NCBI GenBank assembly: GCA_951812925.1
Contig: OX638372.1
Location: forward strand, 1,860,001 to 1,924,000
DNA from: Calliopum simillimum
Taxonomy: Eukaryota > Arthropoda > Insecta > Diptera > Lauxaniidae
DNA: 64,000 nucleotides
Direction of reading: 5' to 3'
Both the position numbers and the translations under genes were made by a program. The notes under the pieces are model-generated. The model was not told the DNA's origin. It made no database searches and saw only the letters and a list, made by a program, of their open reading frames with translations. This document shows, piece after piece, positions 12,057 to 23,285 of the stretch; positions within the stretch are counted from its first letter, which is position 1; each line of letters starts with the position of its first letter.

Positions 12057-12323
12057 ACAAGCCACAGGCGCTTTGAGGTTATTGAATTGTTGTATTTGCA
12101 ATATTTCACCACCGCACAATGTAAAGCTGAAAACGGAGTTGAGTTTATATGCTGCCAGAAAGCAACGAATGATGATTGTTCCAAGAGCTATTTTGTGCAA
12201 TTTCAGTGTATAAATTGTTTTATTTTATGAAATTAATCAATTTAACAAAAAATTTGTAAAGCGCGCTGAAAATTTGACAGCTGTAGCGTTACACGACCAG
12301 GGTTGCCATCCAAGCAATCACCA

Positions 12324-13652
12324 TGTTTCACCATGAATCTTAAAGACATTTCTCAACTACGGCCTAAATCTGTTGTTTTCCTTTTAAGTGATTACACTTG
12401 TTTCGATCACTTGCGCTATGGCGTAAGAAAATATGTAATGCGATTCCAATTACAAGATTTTTCCCACTGGGTGAAATGCATGGGTTTAGACCAAAATGAA
12501 TCAACCACAAATTACACAAAGTTCCACAACAACTAAAAATTAGGCCTCAACACAGCCAACAGTCAGTGCATTTCGCACTACACCGGTGGGGTGGGTTATT
12601 CGCAATGTACAGCGCCCGTTGCAACATTTTTGATTCATGAAATTTTTATTTTATTTAAATGTAATTATCTGCTTGAATAAAAAAATCACCATGAGTACAG
12701 AAAAATACCTAGTATGCGTTACATGTTAATGTAAATTAAATTATATATAAAAGTAAAATTAAAATAGTAAAAAGTGGACGTTATTTAGGGTCAGTCAGGT
12801 ACATTTCTATCAAAAACTCAAAACTGATGTATACATGTGTGTAATTAAGGAAAAAAACTGCAGTTAGACAGGAATTAATATCTGAGAGCCCACCGCTTGT
12901 ACTTCTAGGTGCACGCTAAAAAACACTTCAGAGGTGAACAATATTCATATTAAGGTAAAACATAATTATGCATACATTAAACGTTAAATACATCTACTTG
13001 GCAACGCTGTCCATCAGTGATATTTCTATTAAGGTGCTGGCGAGCTTTGTATTTGAGCCACCATCGAAAAAAAAAAAAAAATGATTAGTTGGATTGGAGA
13101 TGATTGTCGCTTGATTGTTCTCATTTGAAATTCTCTAAAACCTTTTTTCCACATCCATTTTTTATTGGTCATTTTTAAAATTTGTTTTAACGTTTGCATA
13201 TATTTCTGTGCATTTGAAATTTGTTATTAACATCTACACTGATAAACCTCCAATACAATTAATTTATTGCACCATGCCATGTAGGGTATATGATAAACAA
13301 AAAACACATCAAAATAAAATAAAAGAAAAATTTAATATGAATAGTGGGATAAACTGGAAGTTTCGTTGAACATATAAAAATCACACACATTTTCAAATTT
13401 TGGACTGTATTGCACCCACTTAAACATAGAACTAACACAGAGCAAAGTTTTCTGCTCCAGGTGGGGTAGCGGTTAAGACAAAGTTAATACCAGAGGCTTG
13501 CAGATTGTTAATATGCGTTGTTTTAGTGGCGATAAGTTTTTTATAATCCTCGAAGATGTGTCAGAATTTCACACTGTTATTACTTAAAATGAGGTTAAGT
13601 TCGAACCTTGCCAACGTGCCAAGTTGGTTGAATCTTCCAGACGATAAATAAA
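12324..13652. other. intergenic, no gene; weak tRNA-like trace
   Basis: AT-rich with several A runs. A 77-codon frame at 12303-12536 has no recognisable features and overlaps the LINE end. Around 13455-13615 there is a GGTAGCGGTTAAGAC box and, 130 bp on, GTTCGAACC, which could be an eroded tRNA-derived SINE; the spacing is too long for a plain tRNA. Nothing else is seen. Confidence 0.35.
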
Positions 13653-13719
13653 ACTAGTAAGGGTGTAAATTTTGGCCTGGCCAAAAAATAAATACCCTAC
13701 ACTGCAGTATTTTGAAAAT

Positions 13720-14335
13720 TTTGCTTATATGGGAGGTGCCACTCCCTCTTGTCCGAGTACACCCAGTTTTTGTTTAGAGCTTGCATTTATAGTTTTTAGT
13801 GTCAGAGTGAAATTTTGTTGGATTATCTCAAAAAACTCTTTCAGTATAGCATTTTGAATCTTTTGCTTATATGGGAGGTGCCACGCCCCCTTGTCTGATT
13901 TCACCCAATTTTTTCTGAGAGCTTTCATTTATAATTTTTAGTGTCTGAATCAAATCTGGTTCGAATATCTCAAAAAACGCTTTCAGTAAAGCGTTTTGAA
14001 GCTTTTGCTTACATGGGAGGTGCCACGCCCTCTTGTGCGAGTACACCCAGTTTTTTTTCAGAGCTTGCATTCATAGTTTTTAGTGTCAGAGTGAAATTTA
14101 GTTGGATTATCTCAAAAAACTTTTTCAGTATATCATTTTGAAATTTTTGCTTATATGGGAGGTGCCACGCCCCCTTGTACGATTTCAACCAATTTTTGCT
14201 GAGAGCTTTCATTTATGACTCTTAGTGTCTGAGTCAAAGTTGGTTCGAATATCTCAAAAAACGCTTTCAGTATAGCGTTTTGAAGCTTTTGCTTATATGG
14301 GAGGTGCCACGCCCTCTTGTCCGAATTCGCTCAGT
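13720..14335 (+). repeat. tandem repeat of about 142 bp, five units
   Basis: TATGGGAGGTGCCAC recurs at about 13727, 13869, 14012, 14154 and 14296. Units contain TTCAGTATAGC.TTTTGAA and ATCTCAAAAAAC. They alternate between two subtypes (GTACACCCAG and TTTCACCCAA variants). They fall inside the left Helentron-like copy. Confidence 0.85.
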
Positions 14336-14562
14336 TTTTTATCAGAGCTTGCGCTTCCAATTCGTAGTACTTATATGTATTGTGGTTGCATTGTCGTGAA
14401 AAATACTTCTAAAATTGCATTTTGAATATAATTTTTGTATCGGCGGTAGGCCGTTGATCGATTTTGCTCATTTTCAATCCCCCGAGCTAACTTTGACGAC
14501 GGAGGCAGTGTACCAAATTTCATTGAATTATCTTGCTCAGTTTTCCCAAAAAGTGTATTTCA

Positions 14563-14571
14563 ACACACACA

Positions 14572-14606
<35 letters not shown>

Positions 14607-14612
14607 ACAGAC
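14563..14612 (+). repeat. CAGC tetranucleotide microsatellite
   Basis: CACA followed by about seven CAGC repeats running into CAGACAGACGG. It is an internal part of the left Helentron-like copy. Confidence 0.9.
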
Positions 14613-15039
14613 GGACATGGCTATATCGACTCAGGAGGTGACGCTGATCAAGAATATATATACTTTTCTATACCTGCCACGCCTCCTTCTCTGCGTTACA
14701 AACGGAAGGACAAAGTGAATATACCCTGGGTGTAGGGTATAACAAACAACAAATTAGAACTTTTTGCATGTGCCGTATTTTTCTTTTTGTTGTGATTCTC
14801 AACAAATCTATACTTAAGGTTAAATATAGTATGCTTGAAAGTTCTTCTGGATGACCCATGCTGGGTCCCGAAATCTGTAACGCTTTTAAATAAATTTTTT
14901 GTTTGTTTTTATACCCTACACCCAGGGTATATTCACTTTGTCCTTCCGTTTGTAACGCAGAGAAGGAGGCGTGACAGGTATAGAAAAGTATATATATTCT
15001 TGATCAGCGTCACCTCCTGAGTCGATAAAGCCATGTCCG

Positions 15040-15065
15040 TCTGTCTGGCTGGCTGGCTGGCTGGG

Positions 15066-15115
<50 letters not shown>

Positions 15116-15118
15116 TGT
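15040..15118 (-). repeat. GCTG tetranucleotide microsatellite
   Basis: The same microsatellite in the right-hand copy, on the opposite strand and longer (about 17 units), with one GGGT variant unit near 15063. Confidence 0.9.
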
Positions 15119-15379
15119 GTTGAAATACACTTTTTGGGAAAACTGAGCAAGATAATTCAATGAAATTTGGTACACTGCCTCCGTCGTCAAAGTTAGCTCG
15201 GGGGATTGAAAATGAGCAAAATCGGTCTATGGACACGCCTACCGCCCATACAAAAATTATATTCAAAATGCAATTTTAGGAGTATTTTTAACGACAATGC
15301 AACCACAATACATATAAGTACTACGAATTGGAAGCGCAAGCTCTGATAAAAATTTGAGCGAATTCGGACAAGAGGGCGT

Positions 15380-15690
15380 GGCACCTCCCATATAAGCAAA
15401 AGCTTCAAAACGCTATACTGAAAGCGTTTTTTGAGATATTCGAACCAAATTTGACTCAGACACTAAGAATTATAAATGAAAGCTCTCAGCAAAAATTGGT
15501 TGAAATCAGACAAGGGGGCGTGGCACCTCCCATATAACCAAAAGATTCAAAATGCTATACTGAAAGAGTTTTTTGAGATAATCCAACTAAATTTCACTTT
15601 GACACTAAAAACTATAAATGCAAGCTCTGAACAAAAACTGGGTGTACTCGGACAAGAGGGCGTGGCACCTCCCATATAAGCAAAATTTTC
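15380..15690 (-). repeat. tandem repeat of about 142 bp, three units
   Basis: GTGGCACCTCCCATATAA recurs at about 15379, 15521 and 15663. These are the same units as at 13720-14335 on the opposite strand. The right copy has two units fewer. Confidence 0.85.
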
Positions 15691-15751
15691 AAAATACTGC
15701 AGTGTAGGGTATTTAATGTTTGGCCAGGCCAAAATTTACACCCTTACTAGT

Positions 15752-16584
15752 TCTTCTATGCTTTTATAATTTAGTTGGTGTTTTACATAAACATATTGAA
15801 CTGTAAGCTCAAACCTATGACATTTGATTCATGTTTGTTTGGTAGCAAATAATGTTAATCGTTTTCTGTTCCAAAAAACAATTCAAATTAGAAATTCGAT
15901 CTAATCCATCGCGATGAAAAAAAAAAAAAAATAAAAATATATATAATCTTCTCTACTACATAGCTAAAATTGTATGTATATGGATGAATGTCACGAATGT
16001 ACCGTAATTTCGGGATATGAAAATTTGAATTTCAAAAGTTTTTGAAATGGTCCGGTAACCGGTGAATTCCATCGTCTAAATCATAAGTAGTCTGAAAAAC
16101 CCCTGAAATCTACATCACGCCTCCCATACTCATCTGCAGCAGCAAAATCATGACGGAGGGGACATTTCCTGAATAATTGAGCATTATGCACACAAAGCAA
16201 ACCACCTACTCTTGCTAATGGGCACAATCGACTAAGTTTGACAGACTCTTAATTCTACAATGAAAAAAAAAAAAAAAGAAAATAAATTCCACTTCTCACA
16301 AATATTCTGACCATGACTTTAGTCATTTTGTTTCGACCGCAGCAAGTTTATGGAAACATTTGTCTAAGTGACAGATTGGAACTACCTCAAAATTTTATTT
16401 AAATCCGCTCAGGAGCACCGTGATTCAGCTTAACGCAAAATTTCGCAGCGACTTTTTGCGCGTTCAAGTCCCTCATCCACAAATCCGCTAAGTGAACAAA
16501 ACTTTCTTTACAAACAACTGCGTCAAATAATGATGTTTATAATCAAAAAACTTCCTTGTAATCAAGTGGTCTGTAGAAAGAATG
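15752..16584. other. intergenic, nothing recognised
   Basis: AT-rich with two A runs (about 15915 and 16263). No open frame, RNA gene or clear repeat seen. Confidence 0.4.
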
Positions 16585-17050
16585 TAGGGCCATTAAGTTA
16601 GCAGAGCTGAAAAAAAAGATATAATTATAGGCTAATTAAAGGCTAATTATGTGCCCTAAGGTCGAATTTTACGCTCTTCATTTTTTTTAAAAAAAAGTTA
16701 GCTCTGCTAGCTTAAACTTAAAAAAAGTTAAAAGTTCCTACATAATTTCAAAAAAATTTATTTGGTCCATTTTTTTTTTTAAAGAAAGCTTTTCTTTTGG
16801 CGAAGGGGCATTTAAATAGCCTTTAATGAGCCTTTAATTATTGACTGCTTAATTTAGTTCAATACGTTCCATATGTGTTTTATCGAAATAGTTCTGCTAG
16901 CTTAAGTTTAAGCTAGCAGCGCTAACTATTTTTTAAAAAAAAAATTAAGGGCTTAAAATTTGGCGTTAGGGCACATAATTAGCCTTTAGTTAGCCTATAA
17001 TTATGGCATCTTTTTTTCTGCCATTTTCGTTCTGCTAACTTAATGGACAT
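16585..17050. mobile_element. hAT-type MITE with long inverted repeats
   Basis: Ends TAGGGCCATTAAGTTAGCAG and, on the other strand, TATGTCCATTAAGTTAGCAG. The arms match for about 130 bp, sharing for example ATAATTATAGGCTAA and GGCTAATTATGTGCCCTAA. AAGAATG (AAAGAATG if one more base is counted) flanks both sides, at 16577-16584 and 17051-17058. The 7-8 bp duplication and the TAGGG start fit hAT. There is no coding capacity. Confidence 0.8.
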
Positions 17051-17166
17051 AAAGAATGCGACATTAAGTGGATTTCCATGGAACCAACTAGGGCCGCGGA
17101 ATTCAAGTAGTCAACGTATTTTGTGAACAACCCTCGCATATGTCGAAGTATGTGTGTTATATACTT

Positions 17167-17727
17167 GAATGACCAGTTTCGAAAAGGTCACATCTCCGAA
17201 TTCCAAAAGTTTTCAGGAAACGAAAAAAACTGATTATTTTTTAAAGTTGCACAATATTTATAAAATTTCTTTTTGAATTACATTCTAAGCCCAATTAGCA
17301 ATCAAAAACTACAGAAATATTTTGATGGTAACGTTATTATATATGTTCATGAGATGTGACCTTTTCGAAATTGATTGTGTTGATTACACAAAATTTAAAT
17401 AAAAAATCATATAAATCAGGCAAAACTTATATTTAAGGTGTCTTAATTTAATATTATAACTTAAATTGAAGATGACTAATAGCAATTCTTTAAAAAGCAT
17501 GGTGTCGTGAACAAAAAATTTGTCAAATTTTTTGTAAGCACATACTGACTAAGAAAAAAATGCTTCTAAAATTACTTTGATTACTTGAATACTTTTTGAA
17601 AAGAGATCGAAAAACGGTTTTTCTTCCCACTCTCCGATATGAGGACTATTCACATGTGTGTGAAAAAACGTGAAAAAGTCAATATCGAAAAAATTCGGAG
17701 ATGTGACCTTTTTGAAATTGGTCATTC
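17167..17727. mobile_element. inverted-repeat element with ACTT flanks
   Basis: Left end GAATGACCAGTTTCGAAAAG then GTCACATCTCCGAATT; the right end is the same on the other strand with three mismatches over about 36 bp. A further inverted copy of AGATGTGACCTTTTCGAAAT lies inside at about 17350. ACTT is at 17163-17166 and 17728-17731. About 560 bp, no ORF. Confidence 0.65.
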
Positions 17728-19666
17728 ACTTGTGAACCTTACTTTGTACTGGAGTTTTAAAATTTAAAACAAAATCCGAGTGGAATCGTGCCTATCGGGT
17801 AATTTTTAACGCTAGCAAGTTGTCCTTTAGGCGAATTGATTATTCCACAAAATCCATAGGGGCTGCAGTTTCGTTTATGCAAAATAGTATTGCTATGTCA
17901 GCACAAGAAACTAAATAAAGTCTGTCGGCTTAGTGATAAGAAATGCTTGTCGTAGAGTCAGTCAGGGCCGTAATTAGGCATAGGCTACTGCCTAGGGGCC
18001 CGCACCACACAGGGGCCCTGCACCATAAAAAATTAAATAATAATTAAATAACATAAAATATAATAGCAAGGTGGTATAATTTTCTGACTAAATCCGGTAA
18101 GCGATTTGAATCTTAAGATAATAAATCCGTTTAGATAAGAGAACTTAAAAGAAGAATTTAAATTTAACGCTGCAAACTGAGCTTGAAGAACAAGAAAATG
18201 AAAAAGTTCAGACAAAAATTGTGAATAGGGGGTCGTAATATAGGTTTTTGCGATGGCTTTCCGATTCGATCTGTTTTTCAAGAAAATCAATTTCGTGTTG
18301 CGACATTATCTCCATATAAAATTAAAAAAAAAAAAAAATACATCACAAAAAATAGTAATTTTCGATCCTACTTCAAAATTGTTCTATCGCGTACAGTCAT
18401 TGAGTTATCCGAACCTAAATAGCAAAAATTGTCGTTATATCTGCGGTGAATTTCGAGACGCTTTAAAATCGTTTGAAGTCGTAAGTGTTTTTTCTATTGC
18501 GAGATTGGGTTTGAAAAGTTAGATCTTCTGAACAATTTGTTGTATTGCTGTATTATTGTATTATCACTGTTGTATTAGCACTGATAGAAAGGTGTTGTTG
18601 CGTAGTACTAACTTATGGTTAGTTTATTGAAAAAAGTCATCTGGTAATTCCTTACCCCCATCCAGTACATCCATGGTTTTTCGCCCTCGATTTTTATAGC
18701 CGTTTATGGTGAAATGGAATCTTCTAATTTCGAATTTAAGATTGCCTTTTTCTATCTTGTCAGGATGTTGAGTTATCCCCTGTCAAAAGTGAAAAAAATA
18801 ACTATTTATTTGCAGCATAGTAAAATTAACTCAATGAACTCACTACATTACTGTCTTCTAAATTAACATATTAATATTTCATTTCATCCCTATCCAAGTG
18901 AAAACAGTAACTCAGTTTTTTTAGTTTTGAAATATTTGAATTTTAAAAAATCAGGCTTTGTTTTCTATATAGAAATTAATATTTTGTGTCATAAAAATAA
19001 CAACTTTCTAGCGATACGACTGAATGCGTCTTTTCAGTCTAAAGACTACAATATTTTAGACCCGAAATACCAAATAACTCAAAACTACAAAAAACTAACT
19101 CAGTGTTTTTCAATTGTATTCATTGTATAGATCGTAACTTAAGAATGGCTAGCCATATCTTAAAGAGCAGACCTGCATTGGAAATGTCTTTTTAAAACTT
19201 GTGATTACGATTTTGTAAGAAGTTCTCATCTGTCTTCATTCAAAAATGCCATAGTTTTGGAATGGCTAACAGTATTTTCATGTGCAGACCTTCGCTAAAA
19301 GGCACTATAAAAAAATCTAAATGGAAAACTATTTTAGTATCAAAACATGCTTTGTTTTTAATTTAGAATTTTCACCAAAGAGCAAATATGTGTGGATTTT
19401 TTTACAAGAATTATTTTATGAAATACCATCCAATGAAAAAATTCCAAAAATACAGAATATATTGAGCGAATTAAATGTCAATTAAAGAAAACTTTGTAAA
19501 AAATAACTCACATATTTGCTCATTGTGCGAAACCATATTTGCTCTGTCGGAAAATCTATTAAAACATCATAAAGATGATCATAAAGTTCCTGTTGTGTAT
19601 AAATATTTATGTAAATACAATAAGTGTAACAAATGTTTCCAAAACTTTAATAAATTTAAATGTCAT

Positions 19667-20182
19667 TTAAAATGGTTTATGTTGACTATATGAAAATTAT
19701 ACTAATTTTATGAACTTTAGTCAATGTTTTGCAAGAATCGAAAATTCCATGCATTTTCCAACTTAGAATATTATCACAATTAGGAGAAGAGAAAAAACTA
19801 CTGAACATGGCTATGGTGACATATGTTTCGGTTACCGCCACGTAACCATCATCAGACCAATTTATGTTTTATTTAATTTATTTTAAATTAAATGAAATAA
19901 CAATTGAAAAATTTTTTGAACTTTTTGTCTGAGGCCGGGATCGATCTATGAACCTTTCGAAATCAATCTCTCTACATAGCGCATTTATCAACGGACTGCG
20001 CTGTGTGCCCTCGGAAAAATTGGTAGCTTAAGTGCCTATATGCATGTAGCGTGGTTTCATTCTCTATACTCCTTTGTCATCATTCATGTTGTGTTTGTTT
20101 GGTAAGGCTCAGCCATTGGCTGAGAATCAATACCGTTATATTATATGACTGACAAAACATTGACTAAAGTTCATAAAATTAG
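19667..20182 (-). mobile_element. retroposon (SINE-like) with exact 12-bp target duplication
   Basis: Flanked by TTTAAATGTCAT at 19655-19666 and 20183-20194. Inside are 31-bp perfect inverted repeats starting ACTAATTTTATGAACTTTAG (19699-19729 and 20152-20182). On the minus strand there is a tRNA-like box pair at about 20020-19940 ending GATCGATCCCGGCC. The long target duplication argues for retroposition, while the internal inverted repeats are unusual for a SINE. Confidence 0.7.
19940..20020 (-). repeat. tRNA-like core
   Basis: The minus strand reads GCGCAGTCCGTTGATAAATG, then GAAAGGTTCATAGATCGATC and CCGGCC. The B-box-like GATCGATCCCGGC is clear; the A-box is weak. Not a functional tRNA. 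Confidence 0.45.
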
Positions 20183-21412
20183 TTTAAATGTCATGTTACA
20201 AAACATGATAACGATTCTTTACAAAATCATAGTAATTCAAATATAAAAAGACCTAAAATAGATCTTGACATAAATGAAATTGATATTAATACATATGATA
20301 AACCACAAACAAAAATATCTCCCACCAAGGAAAATATTGATATTTCAAATGTTCAAAAATTATTTGAGAAGCAAGCAATAGCATTTTTATTAAAATTTCA
20401 TTCAAGACCACTGTTAGCTAGTAAGCCCTTTGAAAAAATAGGTACCGAATATAAATTGTTTAAAAAATTAGAATCGTTGAAAGTTTTTAAACGTCCGGTA
20501 TCATTTACTATCAGCAAGCAGCTGGATGAAGTATTTGTGCGAGGTATATCCACTTTAAAAGAAAACACTGTTGAGGGTAGCCTATGCGATATTAAATTTC
20601 AATTAAAAAAGTACTTTGAATCACCAAATGTTTTAAACAAAACTTTACAAAATATCGAAAAAATTCAATCTTCAAATCGGTTAAACCATTTTATTTCGGG
20701 CGAAATTTGGAAAAATAAAGTTAAAAAATTTGGCAATAATAAGGCAAAAAAAAAATAAAATTTTGTGTCAACAACTTTTACTGTTGAATTCTCAAGTACT
20801 TTCGCTTTTAAAACAAGAGTGTTTCACTTTTCGGCCAAGTATTTCCGTTCTTAAGGATTCAAAGATTTCACTCTTGGTTCAAAAGGAATCACTTTTGTCA
20901 CAAGAACTTTTAATAGTTAGTTCAAAAGTTAAGTTTTTCCGCCAACAATCTTTATTTTTAATTATTAACATTTTTACATTTTGGGGCAAATACGAAAGTT
21001 GTTGAATGAAGAGTTTGGTATTTGAGAAATCAACAGTTTTATCGCTCTTGCTTCAAAAGCGCAAAACTGTTGGGCATGAAATGACCAACAAAAGTTGTTG
21101 GGATTAAGTATAAAATTGTTGGCATTACGACTTTTTTTTTTGTGTGTAATTGTACTACTGCAGTAATGTAACTTAATTTAATTCTGATACACTCACTTTT
21201 AATGAAAAAATTTGACAAAACGATTCTTTTCTGGTTTTTAGAATGAAAATAACTTTACAATGCAATTTTTGCAAGTTAGTTTCCAAAATATGACCGGGAA
21301 AGGCCTCCGGACCATCCGATTTGCAACAGACTATCCTATACTTACAGGTGGGGCCCGCGTCACATTTTGAGCCTAGAGGCCTACAGGTCCTAAATACGGC
21401 CCTGGAGTCAGC

Positions 21413-21871
21413 TTTCATGTGTGTTAAGAAACAATAGAAAAAAATATTCACTTCCTTTTTTAAAAAAGTAATAGAAGGGAATGAATGAATGGTTTTTGTA
21501 TAAATTGCTAAGAGACATCGACTTTTCCTTAATAATTATATCAAAACTGACGTACTCTATTAAAATTAATTTTTGCAAAAAACATAAGTATTTTTCCATT
21601 TTGTAAAACATTCATTCATAAAATTTCACTTCAGAAAGTTGTATCTGTTGTTTATTATCTCAAACTTAATTATCCCCGTACTTTGTATCTGTTTTCATTT
21701 AAATATTTGAGTAACAATGCATTTATAATTAAGCGCAAGATGCAATGCATTAATGCATTGTATTCAAATAATTAAATTTTTTATTTAATTTCCCAGTTTG
21801 TATCCTTTAATTGAGATAGGCGACCATTCCGAGTAATTTTCAGACACATTTAGTTATTTTATTGTGACGTT
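21413..21871. other. AT-rich spacer
   Basis: No gene or repeat recognised. Confidence 0.35.
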
Positions 21872-22329
21872 ATTAAGTTACACTAGTTTACAAATGATTA
21901 AAAAATGTTTCAACTGTAGGTGACACTTTCCATTTCCTATGTAAAATCGGCTGCTTATTCCGAAAATCACATTATTTTTTTCCTTTCACGTCGTTTTCGA
22001 GATATCGGTCATTTTCGGCTTTTGCACCAAAAAAATAAATTGGTTCCACTCAATTACAAATATGTCAAGACCCAATAATTATGTTTAAACGTACTATATG
22101 TCAAATTAAAGGCAATTAAATTATAAATGATATTCACAACACTTTTTGGTTAGTTTGTAGATTGGTTGATTTCTAAAAAAAAAAATCAAAATCAACTGCA
22201 AATTTATAAAAGAAAAAAATTTTTAAAAAATCACTTTGTTTTTTTATATGTATTATAGTTTATACATTTATGAAAAAAATAAGATACTACAATAATACAA
22301 TAAAATTTTTTACTAAATTTGTAGCCCCT

Positions 22330-23285
22330 TATACGATAATTGATTACCTAACGCATTACTTGAATGTTAAAACATTTTAAATATTACAAGTAATGCAATA
22401 AATAATAAAATACTTTTTCAATTACATGTAATGCAATGGATAATGTGAGAACATAAATTTCGAAAGTTTTTTACTTAAGATTTTTTGATTTTTAAGTCAT
22501 TTTGACGTGAACATTTGTTAATATTTCAAAGAAAATAAATAGTAAAGAGATAATATTTCAGATGTTTCCTCTGATGAACTTTTGACCCAAAACAGAACCC
22601 AAAATATATCTATAGCGTCCTACTACATTGATTTAGTACTTATATAACGCAAAAGTAACCCAGAAAGTAATCGATACAAATAATGTTTTCGATTACTTGA
22701 TCGATTACATGTAAGCGAGTGTTTTAATAGGGTAATCGATTACGCCCAATGACATGCATGTGTTAAAATAATGCCTTATGTAACCTAGACAGTAATCGAT
22801 GCAAACAATTTTTTAGATTACTCGACCGATTACATGTAAACGAAGATTTTACTGGGTACTGAAGAAAATCGATTAAGGAAAGGAAAAGTTATATAAAAAA
22901 GTTAGAAAAAAAGTATTTTAGGGTATGTTAATACTTAAGACCTTTTTCATACCAAAAATAAGAAAAAAACTAAAATATCAACTATAACAGTCCAAAACTT
23001 TGCGAAATCTTTTAGAATCCTGCAAACCAAATACACTTTAAGGAACCCCATATAATTAGCTTAAAATTTTTTATAAAAAAAATTTTTTTTTTTTTCTAAT
23101 ACAAGGCAGTAAATCAGTTTTAACCGTATAACTTCTCAGCGGTACATTTAAGACCCCCCTCTGGAGCAAGTTTTCGTTAGTCTAAGGATCGTCTATCACA
23201 TCTCGGATCCTTCGCAACCTCATGCAATATATACCCTCTAAAATAAACAAATTTATGACAAGTAAAAAAAAAAAAAAAAAATGCA
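22330..23285. repeat. unclassified AT-rich block with GTAATCGATTAC-type direct repeats
   Basis: Two copies of an approximately 84-bp unit, GTAACCCAGAAAGTAATCGAT... at about 22655 and GTAACCTAGACAGTAATCGAT... at about 22780, are roughly 80% alike. At 23150-23190 lies a sequence like the right end of the element at 50258-50623 (TCGTTAGTCTAAGG). No ORF. Confidence 0.45.

Larger units (their letters stand above)
7804..12311 (-). mobile_element. full-length non-LTR retrotransposon with exact 12-bp target duplication
   Basis: AAGCAATCACCA lies at 7792-7803 and again at 12312-12323, bracketing a 4508-bp LINE read on the minus strand. The element starts at 12311 (GGATGGCAACCCTGGTCGTG), has ORF1 (12056-11221) and ORF2 (11202-8022), and ends with a reiterated ATCTA-type tail at 7804-7830. 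Structurally complete copies with both ends are uncommon because most LINE copies are 5'-truncated. Three frameshifts (one in ORF1, two in ORF2) show it is no longer active. I cannot assign the clade with confidence: it has APE endonuclease and RT, no RNase H, and a C-terminal CCHC-like cluster. Confidence 0.92.
13653..15751. mobile_element. tail-to-tail pair of Helentron/DINE-like elements forming a 2.1-kb inverted repeat
   Basis: Both outer ends read ACTAGTAAGGGTGTAAATTT followed by TGGCCTGGCCA or a close variant. The left copy runs 13653 to about 14747 on the plus strand; the right copy runs 15751 to about 14909 on the minus strand. Each has a subterminal ATACCCTACACTGCAG, then repeats of about 142 bp (five left, three right), then a GCCA/GTCY microsatellite, then CAGACGGACATGGCT..TCGACTCAGGAGG. 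Each ends in a small hairpin ATACCCTgggtgtAGGGTAT. This plan, with terminal subrepeats, tetranucleotide microsatellite and end hairpin, is that of DINE-1/mini-me type (Helentron-associated) dipteran elements. A 160-bp unique spacer separates the tails. Partial copies occur at 32810, 38344 and 46381. Confidence 0.75.
19475..20756 (+). pseudogene. C2H2 zinc-finger protein split by a retroposon
   Basis: ATG 19475 opens MSIKENFVKNNSHICSLCET. The first finger is C-x2-C-x12-H-x4-H (CSLC...HHKDDH). The second begins YLCKYNKCNKCFQ, and its first His is encoded in TTTAAATGTCAT at 19655-19666. The same 12 bases recur at 20183-20194, and the frame after that copy gives HVTKHDNDS. If one copy of the 12 bases and the 516 bp between them are ignored, finger two is a proper C-x4-C-x12-H-x3-H, and the frame stays open to TAA 20754-20756: roughly 250 residues with a lysine-rich C-terminus (KPFEKIGTEYKLFKKLES and on). 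The remainder matches no family I know. Traces of a further finger-like segment (KCLFKTCDYDFVRSSHLSSF) appear at about 19175-19235. The function is unknown; DNA or RNA binding is inferred from the fingers only. Confidence 0.7.
17963..21404. mobile_element. hAT-ended element carrying a zinc-finger ORF
   Basis: The left end CAGGGCCGTAATTAGGC and the right end read on the minus strand (CAGGGCCGTATTTAGGAC) form short inverted repeats. They are flanked by GAGTCAGT (17955-17962) and GAGTCAGC (21405-21412), an 8-bp duplication with one mismatch as expected for hAT. The 3.4-kb interior shows no hAT dimerisation domain that I can see. It does contain a C2H2 zinc-finger ORF (19475-20756) broken by a retroposon. 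Either the ORF is cargo, or the two ends belong to an element whose protein I do not recognise. Confidence 0.7.

Noticed and set aside
12303..12536. 77-codon ORF next to the LINE end
   Set aside because: Its first codons lie in the LINE and target duplication; the rest shows no known features.
14415..15266. Peptides rich in Gln-Pro-Ala-Ser repeats on both strands
   Set aside because: They are translations of the CAGC/GCTG microsatellite in the Helentron-like pair, not proteins.
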